Below are positions 52,074 to 59,360 of a stretch of DNA of 64,000 nucleotides, piece after piece. Under the pieces are notes generated by a model. That model did no database searches. It had not been told where the DNA came from and was given only the letters and a program-made list of their open reading frames with translations. Position 1 is the first letter of the stretch. Each line of letters opens with the position of its first letter. The stretch lies in the NCBI RefSeq assembly GCF_023101205.1, contig NZ_CP078078.1, positions 2,923,411-2,987,410 of the forward strand. Reading direction: 5' to 3'. Position numbers and translations under genes: made by a program. This stretch comes from Microbacterium aurugineum. GTDB lineage: Bacteria; Actinomycetota; Actinomycetes; Actinomycetales; Microbacteriaceae.

Positions 52074-52541
52074 ATGAGCGAGACGATCGATCCCATGAAG
52101 GCGACTGCCGTCGATGAGGCGCTGACGAGCCCGTTGCACCTGCCTCATGATGCCGCGGCGTGCCCGAAGTGCTTCACCGAGTTGCAGCAGAACCGCAACT
52201 TCTGGACCGCACGCCCTGACGGCTCGCGCCTGGTCGGTCTCGTCGTCGCTCGGGAGGGCATGCCGTCGGTCGTCAAGCAGCGCGAAGACCTCACCCGCTT
52301 CGGCGTGCCGATCGAGGGGTTCCGTCACCCGGCACCCGACATCCTGGAGAGCTGGAACGACCGTCTCGCGCGTCTGATCGCGACTCTGACACACGGCGAT
52401 GTGTTGGTCGTCGTGAACATCAAGGCTCTCGGCCGCGACGCCGAAGAGGGCGCCCGCACCGTCGCCGAACTGCGCCGCCACGGGATCATCGTGAAGGTCC
52501 TGGGCCACGACGCTCGGCACCTCGCCGACGCCGCACGCTGA
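52074..52541 (+). CDS. Degenerate serine-recombinase-like protein
   Basis: 155 residues. The C-terminal 100 residues align by eye with the resolvase N-terminal fold: LVGLVVAREGMPSVVKQREDL in place of the IGYaRVSt...Q..L start, then LIATLTHGDVLVVVNIKALGR in place of the GD.LvV..LDRLgR helix, then GIIVKVLGHD. The catalytic Ser of the RVS motif is missing and no DNA-binding C-terminal domain follows. A CPKCF pair of cysteines is in the N-terminus. GGAGGT lies eight bases before ATG. It is probably not a recombinase but a domesticated fold of unknown role, next to a 447-bp duplicated segment. Confidence 0.6.
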   Translation: MSETIDPMKATAVDEALTSPLHLPHDAAACPKCFTELQQNRNFWTARPDGSRLVGLVVAREGMPSVVKQREDLTRFGVPIEGFRHPAPDILESWNDRLARLIATLTHGDVLVVVNIKALGRDAEEGARTVAELRRHGIIVKVLGHDARHLADAAR

Positions 52542-52548
52542 CGACGAA

Positions 52549-52574
52549 GAGGGCCGACCACCTGGTCGACCCTC
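52549..52574 (-). terminator. Terminator of WXG100 gene copy 1
   Basis: GAGGGCCGACCA and TGGTCGACCCTC form a 12-bp stem with one C-A mismatch (G-U on the transcribed strand) and a two-base loop, 22 bases past the WXG100 stop. It is also placed to terminate the recombinase-like gene. Confidence 0.7.
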
Positions 52575-52595
52575 TCCGTGAAACCGCGCCGTTCG

Positions 52596-52883
52596 TCAGC
52601 TGCCGGCGAGCTGCTGATCCAGATCCTGGATCGCGCGCATCATCCCCAGCAGCGACTCCGACATGTCATTGATACCGTCGACCGCGGTCTTCAGACCCGT
52701 CGTCAACTCCGTGTACCCCTCACCGAACTTCCCCGACGCATGCTGCGTCTTGAAGTCCTCACCCAGAAGAGTGTCCACCTGACCCTTCAGCGTGTCCAAC
52801 TGACCCTGAATGTCATCACGAGCCTGCGACAGCGACGACGCCACCTGCTCCATTTCTGCATAAGACGCACCGAAATCGGCCAT
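52596..52883 (-). CDS. WXG100-family secreted protein, copy 1
   Basis: A 95-residue helix-turn-helix hairpin protein of the ESAT-6/CFP-10 class (ADFGASYAEMEQVASSLSQA; LGEDFKTQHASGKFGEGY; LLGMMRAIQDLDQQLAGS). The W-x-G turn is replaced by DFKTQ, and no YxxxD/E export tail is obvious. It should pair with another WXG protein and leave by the EccC-driven type VII system. GGAGG lies eight bases before this ATG, which decides the start over the GTG three codons upstream. The protein is identical to that encoded at 56702. Confidence 0.9.
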   Translation of the reverse strand: MADFGASYAEMEQVASSLSQARDDIQGQLDTLKGQVDTLLGEDFKTQHASGKFGEGYTELTTGLKTAVDGINDMSESLLGMMRAIQDLDQQLAGS

Positions 52884-52965
52884 CGTCCACACCTCCGCAA
52901 ATCGAGAGAACCGGACCCCTCCGGCCCGAATACCACCACCCTACGCGGCACCCATAAACACCGTC

Positions 52966-52985
52966 GATGGGGACAACTCCCCATC
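52966..52985. promoter_or_regulatory. GATGGGGA palindrome upstream of WXG100 copy 1
   Basis: GATGGGGA-CAAC-TCCCCATC is a perfect 8-bp inverted repeat with a four-base spacer, 83 bases upstream of the ATG. The same sequence precedes two other T7SS genes. Confidence 0.65.
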
Positions 52986-53029
52986 ACCGACCCGTCCCCC
53001 ACCGGATGGCGGAACAAAGCCGCAGTCGC

Positions 53030-53668
53030 TCACCCCGAGCCCGGAACCGTCTCCGGCATTGCCTGCTCCCACGCAACGGTGGAGATCATCAGATCGCTGA
53101 GCAGTGTCATGCCCTGAATCGCTTCGTCGGAGATCCCGCCACCGTCTGGCGTGAGGATGGTCGTCGTGAACACCAGCGCGCGCGTGCGGTCGGTCTCCGG
53201 CACCGGCAGGGCGTACGTGATCGTTCGTCCGGTCACCTGTTCGAGCTCCGCGCCACGGGGCGCCTGGGCCGCCGGGCCCTCCCACCGCACGACATGCTTG
53301 GCATCCTCGAGGAAGCTCGCTCCACGCAGCCGGAACGCATCCGTGATCCAGGCGTCGAGATTGCGGCCACCCTCGCCATCGACCGCCGACGCCGTGATCG
53401 ACATCGGCAGGAGTTCGTCGGCTTCGACATCCTCCTGCCGGTAGATCGCGAACACCTTCGCCCGCGTCATGCCCTGACGCACACGGGCCATCATCGCCCG
53501 ATACTGCGCCTCGAGATCGGGGCGTCCGGCTTGGCGGAACAGCTCCGATGCACGCGCGAGGTCAGCCTTCTCGGTTGCCGTCGACGCAGCCCTTCGATGC
53601 CACCCCGGCGGCAGCGCGATTCGGAACGGGGGGATGCCGTACCGCAGCTCCACACGAAGATCGTTCAT
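53030..53668 (-). CDS. PPGW-family protein A (unknown function, T7SS locus)
   Basis: A 212-residue soluble protein, not recognised. It shares with the proteins at 57660 and 59351 the N-terminal F-R-I-x(2)-PPGW motif (FRIALPPGW, here residues 15-23), a following helix with GRPDLEAQYRAM, and a later strand TGRTITYALPVPETDRTRAL. No membrane segment or signal is present. It is the last gene before WXG100 copy 1 on the strand and has a GGGGAG Shine-Dalgarno. It is the most divergent of the three paralogues. Confidence 0.75.
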   Translation of the reverse strand: MNDLRVELRYGIPPFRIALPPGWHRRAASTATEKADLARASELFRQAGRPDLEAQYRAMMARVRQGMTRAKVFAIYRQEDVEADELLPMSITASAVDGEGGRNLDAWITDAFRLRGASFLEDAKHVVRWEGPAAQAPRGAELEQVTGRTITYALPVPETDRTRALVFTTTILTPDGGGISDEAIQGMTLLSDLMISTVAWEQAMPETVPGSG

Positions 53669-53704
53669 CTCCCCATCCTCACAGGAAAAGCCCCCGAGAC
53701 GGCA

Positions 53705-54304
53705 TCATGCGATGACGGCGTCGGGGAGCACGATGCCTTCGACGAGGGCCAGCAGCTCACCCTCGAGCTGGGCAAGCACCGGAAGCGTGGTGGCCATGAC
53801 GTTGGCGGCGATGAGCACACCGTGCACGTGGAGCAGCAGATCCCACTGGGCGACCAGCAGTGCACTCGAGTCTTGAGCCTGCACTCCGGCGGTGCGGCGG
53901 ATCAGAACTCCTGAGCCATGCGTATCCGACTCGATGGCGATCCCGTCGGGCGCGGTCGCTCCCGGATTCTCGGTCACACGCTGGACGATCTCCCTCGCCG
54001 AGTCCCCTTCGGCGTCGGTCACCACAAGGCTCACCAGCACATCGCTGTAGAACCCGGGCGGAGCGAACCACAGGCGCATCACGAACGGCTCGGCCATGCT
54101 CAGGAGTGCCTCGGCGGTCACCGTCAGACCCTGGCGGTCACCTTCGGTCAGCGGTGCCGACGCCGCGTAGTGCTCGAGAACCTCCCCGACCCACATCGGC
54201 CCGCGCTCCGGATCGGCGGCGAGCTCCTCCGCCGAGGGAAGGGGGATGAACAACGCGGCGTCGTAGTTCAGATCCCACCCGGATTCCGACAGTGACGTGC
54301 CCAT
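53705..54304 (-). CDS. FPW-like companion protein A (unknown function, T7SS locus)
   Basis: A 199-residue soluble protein, not recognised. It occupies the same context as the proteins at 57103 and 58746 (next to a PPGW protein) and has a similar length and strand/helix plan, but the FPW and GFVQ/GTAFD motifs of those two are not conserved, so the relationship is tentative. Its ATG lies one base after the stop of the LXG-like gene, so it is operonic with it. Confidence 0.65.
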   Translation of the reverse strand: MGTSLSESGWDLNYDAALFIPLPSAEELAADPERGPMWVGEVLEHYAASAPLTEGDRQGLTVTAEALLSMAEPFVMRLWFAPPGFYSDVLVSLVVTDAEGDSAREIVQRVTENPGATAPDGIAIESDTHGSGVLIRRTAGVQAQDSSALLVAQWDLLLHVHGVLIAANVMATTLPVLAQLEGELLALVEGIVLPDAVIA

Positions 54305-54305
54305 C

Positions 54306-55622
54306 TCAGAACAGCCCATTGATGGCGCCCGCGGGCGAGAGGGCGCCGGAAGGGCGTCCTCCCGTCGCCGACACACCGCGGTCGATCCACTTGTACACAT
54401 TGAAGACCTGCTCGAACGTCGTCGGTGCTCCGCCGACGACATTCTGCAGCGCCGTCGGCAACTGGCTGAACAGCTGGGTTCCCATGGCCTGCTTCGGCGC
54501 CGACCCGACAGCGTCCGTGAACGCGATCGTGAAGGAGCGCCCGGTACCGCCGACGAATCGGTCGAGCATCCCCTTCAACGAGAAAGGGCCGGTCATCTTG
54601 ACGCCGGACACCCGACCGGCGAAAGCATCGAACTTCGGCAGCCAGTCGGCGCGCCATCCGCTGCGCGGGGCGAACTGGAGCCCCCGGAGGCCCTTGACCT
54701 GTTGGAACGGCTTCGCGATGCCCTTGCCGATCTCCCCGAGGAACTTCAGCTGTCCGCCCTTCTTGAACAGCAGGCCGAGCTTGCCGATGGGGAGGATACC
54801 CACCACCGACCACAACAGGTCGCCGATGCCTTTGCGCCCGTCGAACATGAGAGCGACCGTGACGAGCAGCGACGCGACGGCGACGATCACGGCAAGCGCG
54901 GCGATGAAAGGGCCGCCGATGATCAGGCCGAGGACAGCGAGACCGAGTCCGACCCAGCTGAGCACTTCAGCGACGACGGCGAGGACGCCGGCGATGTTCT
55001 CCCAGGTGGAGTCCTCGCCGATCTTGTTGGCATCCTCGAGGTCGCTCACGGCCGTCTCGTAGGCGCCCTCCCACGTCTCGAAGACGCCGTCGTAGGCGCG
55101 GAGGTTCTCGGCGTGCGTCTCCCTCGCCTGCGAGAGCGCGAGCGCCGCACTCGCAGCCGCCTGCTCGAGTCGGTCGCTCTGCTGCGCGCTCGCATCCTGC
55201 TCCTCGGGAGCGGGAGGGGCAGCGGCGACCTCGGTGCGGAAGCTGCTGAACGCACCCTGTGCATCCGAAGCATCACCTCGGGCCGACTGAACCGCACTCA
55301 AGGAGGTCTCGCAGTCCGAGACGATCGTGGCCATCTGCTGCTGCGCCGTCGACAGCGCGGTCGCGTAGCGACTGAGAACGGTCCCCGCCGGGCGATAGCG
55401 CTCGCCCGCCTCCTTGAGGTCCTTGTGCGAGTCGTCCACGACCTCGCGGATCTTGTCCATGGCATAGCCCTTGCCGCGGATGCTGCCATCGCCGATGCCG
55501 CGCAGTGTCGCCGCAGCGGACAACATGTCGTCAGCGAGATCGGAGATCTGCGTGGCTCTGGCGTCGATGTCGCCGGGGTTCCCGGCGATGACCTCGACCG
55601 TGCGCCCTCTGGTCGTCTGCAT
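54306..55622 (-). CDS. LXG/WXG-superfamily long T7SS protein, effector candidate 1
   Basis: 438 residues. The first 190 are predicted helical and resemble the LXG or extended WXG export domain (IDARATQISDLADDMLSAAA; ARYAT-like coiled segments). Residues about 208-270 hold two hydrophobic helices (LAVVAEVLSWVGLGLAVLGL; AALAVIVAVASLLVTVALMF). The rest is a Gly/Phe/Lys-rich region without a recognised toxin motif. It is related along its length to the protein at 60405. It sits nine bases after a small WXG-like gene, the usual partner arrangement for LXG effectors. No catalytic residues can be named; a membrane-acting protein is possible. Confidence 0.7.
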   Translation of the reverse strand: MQTTRGRTVEVIAGNPGDIDARATQISDLADDMLSAAATLRGIGDGSIRGKGYAMDKIREVVDDSHKDLKEAGERYRPAGTVLSRYATALSTAQQQMATIVSDCETSLSAVQSARGDASDAQGAFSSFRTEVAAAPPAPEEQDASAQQSDRLEQAAASAALALSQARETHAENLRAYDGVFETWEGAYETAVSDLEDANKIGEDSTWENIAGVLAVVAEVLSWVGLGLAVLGLIIGGPFIAALAVIVAVASLLVTVALMFDGRKGIGDLLWSVVGILPIGKLGLLFKKGGQLKFLGEIGKGIAKPFQQVKGLRGLQFAPRSGWRADWLPKFDAFAGRVSGVKMTGPFSLKGMLDRFVGGTGRSFTIAFTDAVGSAPKQAMGTQLFSQLPTALQNVVGGAPTTFEQVFNVYKWIDRGVSATGGRPSGALSPAGAINGLF

Positions 55623-55631
55623 GTTGTTCTC

Positions 55632-55988
55632 CTAGACTGCCTGGGCAGCGCCGGGGCCCCGCCCCGCCGGCTGGCTCGACGGGGAAGACGGCTCCATCTG
55701 GCTCGCGAGGTCGACGTCGGCCTGCTGCGTCTCGTCGATCGTTCCCTGCACGCGCTCGCTCACCGTGCGGAGCTTGCTGAGGAGTTTGTCCCGGCTGTCG
55801 TTCCAGCTGCCCTCGAAGGAGTGGCAGCGGTCGCGCAGTCGCCCATCGCCGGCCGGCCGACCGACCGCTTCTTGGACATCTCCCTGTCGCGCGCTGGCCG
55901 ACTCGAACTCGGTGATGATCGAAGTGATCTGCTGTGACATCTCCTGCAGCTCGCTCATCGGAAGCAGCATCCCGTCATTGCCCGCCAT
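55632..55988 (-). CDS. Small WXG-like partner of effector candidate 1
   Basis: A 118-residue helical protein (LLPMSELQEMSQQITSIITE; SFEGSWNDSRDKLLSKL) with a Ser/Pro-rich tail. The segment F-E-x(1-2)-W-x-D-x-R-x-KL is shared with the protein at 61691. It resembles WXG100 or Lap-type targeting partners that dimerise with an LXG domain. GGGAGGA lies seven bases before the ATG. Confidence 0.75.
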   Translation of the reverse strand: MAGNDGMLLPMSELQEMSQQITSIITEFESASARQGDVQEAVGRPAGDGRLRDRCHSFEGSWNDSRDKLLSKLRTVSERVQGTIDETQQADVDLASQMEPSSPSSQPAGRGPGAAQAV

Positions 55989-56041
55989 CAGTGGTCCTCC
56001 CTCGCCGGATTCGACGATAGCGGTCACCCGGCCGCTCAGGC

Positions 56042-56060
56042 GATGGGGAGAAGTCCCCAC
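56042..56060. promoter_or_regulatory. GATGGGGA palindrome (variant) upstream of the WXG-like partner gene
   Basis: GATGGGGA-GAAG-TCCCCAC is a variant of the palindrome at 52966, 57072 and 62106, with a perfect 6-bp core TGGGGA/TCCCCA, about 54 bases upstream of the ATG at 55988 and just beyond the end of the zinc-ribbon gene. Confidence 0.55.
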
Positions 56061-56066
56061 ACTCGA

Positions 56067-56567
56067 TCAGCGTCTTTTCTCCTGTGCGGTCTTGACGACG
56101 ATCTGCATCGCATCGGCGCCCAAGGCCGTCAGCTGCGCCGCTCCGAGACCACGCTTCACGAAGCGCTTGGACTCCTTGCGGAACAACTCCCGGGGGTCAC
56201 TGCCGAGCAGGGCGGCAGCCGCCTGCCAGCGGTCCAGAGAGACCCCGTCCAGCTCGCGGCGGTGGGCACGGCGGACCCGCGAAAGACGCCGGGCCGCCTG
56301 GCTCCGCTCGCGTGCGGCTTCGGCGAAGGGTTCATTCGAGCGCTTCTTGATCGCCGCCGCCTGGTTCTTCGCCGCGTCGCGGATGATCTCCGCCACCTCG
56401 ACCGCGTAGCCCGGCAGGGGCCCGAGCACGCTCTTCTCCTCAGCGACCCAATCGGCCAGCGCGCGATCTCCACAGTCGAAGCAGAGCCTCGCAGGCGGCG
56501 TGCCGGTGGCGAGGTAGCCGCAGTCGCAACGGCGGCCCGAGATGCGGGACCTGTCCGTCTGATTCAC
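56067..56567 (-). CDS. Zinc-ribbon-containing protein of unknown function
   Basis: A 166-residue basic protein. The N-terminus has a four-cysteine ribbon (CDCGYLATG...CFDCGD, about residues 14-33). The rest is helical and Arg/Lys/Ala rich. There is no known family. The start GTG is supported by a TAAGGT box exactly six bases upstream and by AAGGTGG. It is inserted between WXG100 copy 2 and the first effector candidate; a nucleic-acid-binding or regulatory role would fit but is inference. Confidence 0.65.
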   Translation of the reverse strand: MNQTDRSRISGRRCDCGYLATGTPPARLCFDCGDRALADWVAEEKSVLGPLPGYAVEVAEIIRDAAKNQAAAIKKRSNEPFAEAARERSQAARRLSRVRRAHRRELDGVSLDRWQAAAALLGSDPRELFRKESKRFVKRGLGAAQLTALGADAMQIVVKTAQEKRR

Positions 56568-56573
56568 TCGGCC

Positions 56574-56579
56574 ACCTTA
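56574..56579 (-). promoter_or_regulatory. Putative -10 box of the zinc-ribbon gene
   Basis: TAAGGT on the minus strand, six bases before the GTG at 56567. Confidence 0.4.
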
Positions 56580-56654
56580 TGGGATCGGAGGGGCTCACTG
56601 CCACTTGGCGGGCCGACATCTCACACGGGCCGCCGTCGGGCGGGTGACGACGAA

Positions 56655-56680
56655 GAGGGCCGACCACCTGGTCGACCCTC
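56655..56680 (-). terminator. Terminator of WXG100 gene copy 2
   Basis: The same stem as at 52549 (GAGGGCCGACCA/TGGTCGACCCTC), carried in the duplication. Confidence 0.7.
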
Positions 56681-56701
56681 TCCGTGAAACCGTGCCGTTC
56701 G

Positions 56702-56989
56702 TCAGCTGCCGGCGAGCTGCTGATCCAGATCCTGGATCGCGCGCATCATCCCCAGCAGCGACTCCGACATGTCATTGATACCGTCGACCGCGGTCTTCAG
56801 ACCCGTCGTCAACTCCGTGTACCCCTCACCGAACTTCCCCGACGCATGCTGCGTCTTGAAGTCCTCACCCAGAAGAGTGTCCACCTGACCCTTCAGCGTG
56901 TCCAACTGACCCTGAATGTCATCACGAGCCTGCGACAGCGACGACGCCACCTGCTCCATCTCTGCATAAGACGCACCGAAATCGGCCAT
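56702..56989 (-). CDS. WXG100-family secreted protein, copy 2
   Basis: The product is identical in all 95 residues to the copy at 52596, including the missing W-x-G turn. It has the same Shine-Dalgarno and promoter region. It is the last gene of the longer, second T7SS gene set. Complete protein identity with almost no silent drift points to a recent duplication or ongoing gene conversion. Confidence 0.92.
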   Translation of the reverse strand: MADFGASYAEMEQVASSLSQARDDIQGQLDTLKGQVDTLLGEDFKTQHASGKFGEGYTELTTGLKTAVDGINDMSESLLGMMRAIQDLDQQLAGS

Positions 56990-57071
56990 CGTCCACACCT
57001 CCGCAAATCGAGAGAACCGGACCCCTCCGGCCCGAATAACACCACCCTACGCGGCAGCCACGAACACCGTC

Positions 57072-57091
57072 GATGGGGACAACTCCCCATC
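57072..57091. promoter_or_regulatory. GATGGGGA palindrome upstream of WXG100 copy 2
   Basis: The same 20 bases as at 52966, at the same distance from the ATG. It marks the exact end of the duplicated segment. Confidence 0.65.
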
Positions 57092-57102
57092 CAGGCGCAC
57101 GA

Positions 57103-57663
57103 TCAGTGCACCACTTCGATCGAGGTGAAGAGCGCCGAGATATCGTGCTGCGCCTCGTGGAGCGCACCGCCGTCATCGACGAACACATCGAGCATGAGCA
57201 GCATCCGCGCCGTCCGTCCGAGAAGGCGCCTCAGCGCGATGGTCGTGTCGTCGACCGGGACGAGCAGCACACAATCCAGGGCCGTGTCGAACGCGGTTCC
57301 CTCGACCTCGGTGATGTTCTGGACCATTCCTCCCGCGCCGAGGAAGACGAAGGAATCGAGGGGCTGCTCGTGGAGCGACTCGTCGAGTTCGACGGCCGTC
57401 AGATGCGCGACCACGACCGATCCGCCGATCGAGGGGAGCCACCAGAAACGCTCCCGCACGCCGGGAAGCGGCGGCTCGGCGCGCACGAGAGTGAGCGCGC
57501 TCTCGGCGATCGCCGTGCGGACGGCCGCAGGCGCGTCGGCAACTGCTCTGTCATCTGCGACCTCGGCGGCCCAGGAGACGTCATCGACGAAGTCTCCCCA
57601 CGGGAACTCGAGCGGAAGTGTCAGCCAGGCGGCTTGGTCTGGCAGCACCCGGTAGCCGGTCAC
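57103..57663 (-). CDS. FPW-family protein B (unknown function, T7SS locus)
   Basis: A 186-residue soluble protein, clearly paralogous to that at 58746: both have [PL]xxFPW near residue 20, LTLxxxxPPxPGxxERFW around residue 65, GG[FM]VQ and a VEGTAFD motif near residue 120. There is no signal or membrane helix. The GTG start overlaps the PPGW-B stop (GTGA), so the two are coupled and probably bind each other. Confidence 0.78.
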   Translation of the reverse strand: MTGYRVLPDQAAWLTLPLEFPWGDFVDDVSWAAEVADDRAVADAPAAVRTAIAESALTLVRAEPPLPGVRERFWWLPSIGGSVVVAHLTAVELDESLHEQPLDSFVFLGAGGMVQNITEVEGTAFDTALDCVLLVPVDDTTIALRRLLGRTARMLLMLDVFVDDGGALHEAQHDISALFTSIEVVH

Positions 57664-58238
57664 GCACGCCACCGGAACGTCTCGACGACCGTGTCGCTGA
57701 GCTCGATCAGACCCTGCACCAGATCAGGTGCCGTGTCGTCGAGCGTGGTGATGGAGGTCGAGACGATCATGCCGCGACGGTCACGCGGGTTCGGAAGCGC
57801 GATGCCGTAGTCGATCTGCCGCCCGATCACCTCCGCGAGCTCGTCTGTGCCGCGGCGCTCGCTCTCGGTCCGCAGAATCCGATCGATCGACGTGTCGAAA
57901 GCTTCGACGGCCCCCTTCGCCATGTCGCGGAACGCCGACTCGAAATCGGCTCCGGGACGAGCGACGTATTGGATCAGCGCGAACGACATCGGCAGAGGTG
58001 TCGAGTCGTCCCCCATCGCGTCCGGAAGGTAGACCGCACCGACACTCCGCGCCTGCATCTGCTTCCATTGCTGGCTGATCAGCATCCGCGCCTCGACATC
58101 GAGATCGGGGCGACCGAGCGCTCGAATCTGCGACGACATCCGCATGATCAGGGCTTTTCGCCCCTCATCATCGATGAAGTACCGTGTCCATCCCGGCGGG
58201 AACAGGATGCTGAATCCGCCGGGCTCGTCTTCGGCCAT
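57660..58238 (-). CDS. PPGW-family protein B (unknown function, T7SS locus)
   Basis: A 192-residue soluble protein with FSILFPPGWTRYFIDDEGRK near the N-terminus, LGRPDLDVEARML, and RQIDYGIALPNPRDRRGMI, all shared with the protein at 59351. ATG at 58238 overlaps the preceding membrane-protein stop by one base (TGATG), with AGGAAAG four bases upstream, and was chosen over ATG at 58262. Confidence 0.78.
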   Translation of the reverse strand: MAEDEPGGFSILFPPGWTRYFIDDEGRKALIMRMSSQIRALGRPDLDVEARMLISQQWKQMQARSVGAVYLPDAMGDDSTPLPMSFALIQYVARPGADFESAFRDMAKGAVEAFDTSIDRILRTESERRGTDELAEVIGRQIDYGIALPNPRDRRGMIVSTSITTLDDTAPDLVQGLIELSDTVVETFRWRA

Positions 58239-58741
58239 CAACTTTCCTGACCCGGGGTCCATATCGGGCGTCCTTCACGCTGACGAGCACGGTCATCTCG
58301 GACGGCGAGGATCAGCGCTGCGACCATCAGAACCACAGTGGCGGTCCCGTCGAGACCGGCCGCTACCCACCGCAGCGTAGCCTCGGTCGCCCCTTCCGAA
58401 GGGAGCATCCACGCGAACATCGCCGAGGACGCGGTGGCCGCACCCGTCGCCGCGAACGCTCCGCCCACTCGACCGGAATCGTTCACACGCGCCGTAGCGA
58501 GAACAGCGGCGGCCAGGATGAGACCGATGACGGACACGACGAGAGATAGCAGCCCTGGAAAAGAGAACAGGGGGTAGTCGATGGCAACGCCCCACATCGG
58601 CGCACGACCGGCGGCGATCTGTCCTCCGGTGAGAAGCAAAGACCCAACCAGATAGACGATCAGCGCCGCCGCCTGCATCATCCGCAGCAGGAGATACATC
58701 GTCGTGATCCGCTTGTGCACGGAGGCCCGAGGGGAGGTCAT
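58238..58741 (-). CDS. Four-helix membrane protein B (T7SS locus)
   Basis: A 167-residue protein with four predicted membrane helices (about residues 16-36, 55-77, 87-108 and 115-140). It resembles the protein at 59917 in length, helix spacing and the segment GVAIDYPLFSFPGLL (GVVFAYPLFEVPKPLL in the other). Function is unknown; a small polytopic protein beside an LXG-like protein could be an immunity protein or a channel accessory. It lies four bases after the FPW-C stop. Confidence 0.75.
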   Translation of the reverse strand: MTSPRASVHKRITTMYLLLRMMQAAALIVYLVGSLLLTGGQIAAGRAPMWGVAIDYPLFSFPGLLSLVVSVIGLILAAAVLATARVNDSGRVGGAFAATGAATASSAMFAWMLPSEGATEATLRWVAAGLDGTATVVLMVAALILAVRDDRARQREGRPIWTPGQES

Positions 58742-58745
58742 GGGG

Positions 58746-59360
58746 TCACGCGTCTGCCGCTGAGGGCGGTGCCGCACGGAACCGGAACGAACGGAAGATC
58801 TCCTCCAGCTCCGGCTGGACGGCCTCCAGACGCACCGGATCCTCGTCGAGATAGTCGATCAAGAAGAGGAGGCCGTCGCGCACACCGATCGAGCGGACCG
58901 CTCCGATCGTCATGACCGGCGACCCTTCCCTCGTCACGTCCTCGATCTCCGCGCTCACGGCGACGTTCACCGCGACGTCGAAGGCGGTTCCTTCGACGAT
59001 GCTCCAGGTCTGCACGAACCCGCCGATGCCGAGCCGCGCGTACTGCAGCAGGTCTTCCGCCGTGGTCGCCCACGTCTCGTCGATGTACAGGTGGATGATG
59101 ATCGGATAGCCGCCGACGTACTCCGTACGCCAGAAGCGCTCCTGCGCTCCGGGAATCGGCGGCGGCGCAGCCTGCAGCGTCAGCGCCTCCTGCGTCAGCG
59201 CGTCGGCGGTGGACTCCGCACCGGTCCCCGCGAGCAGGTCGGAGGCGAGCGTGGACGCCCACTCCTCGGCGGTGGCGAACTCGCTCCAGGGGAAGGTGAA
59301 CGGGATCGGGATCCAGCGGCGCCCATCGAGGGCCATCTGGTACTGCAGTTCTACTGCCAC
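58746..59360 (-). CDS. FPW-family protein C (unknown function, T7SS locus)
   Basis: A 204-residue paralogue of the 57103 protein with PIPFTFPWSEF, PIPGAQERFW, GGFVQTW and VEGTAFDVAVN. A short Ala/Pro/Ser tail follows. The GTG start lies ten bases inside the PPGW-C gene end, so it is coupled to it, as in set B. Confidence 0.78.
   Translation of the reverse strand: MAVELQYQMALDGRRWIPIPFTFPWSEFATAEEWASTLASDLLAGTGAESTADALTQEALTLQAAPPPIPGAQERFWRTEYVGGYPIIIHLYIDETWATTAEDLLQYARLGIGGFVQTWSIVEGTAFDVAVNVAVSAEIEDVTREGSPVMTIGAVRSIGVRDGLLFLIDYLDEDPVRLEAVQPELEEIFRSFRFRAAPPSAADA

Larger units (their letters stand above)
52539..52985. repeat. 447-bp direct repeat, copy 1 (WXG100 gene plus flanks)
   Basis: Nearly identical to 56645-57091 at an exact offset of 4106 bases. 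I count six differences, one silent in the gene and the rest in flanks. The repeat contains a terminator hairpin, the complete WXG100 gene, its promoter region and the GATGGGGA palindrome at its edge. Confidence 0.95.
56645..57091. repeat. 447-bp direct repeat, copy 2
   Basis: The partner of 52539-52985. Differences that I see are one near the gene end (GTGCC versus GCGCC), one silent base at the fifth codon, one in the promoter region and three close together near the palindrome. Confidence 0.95.
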
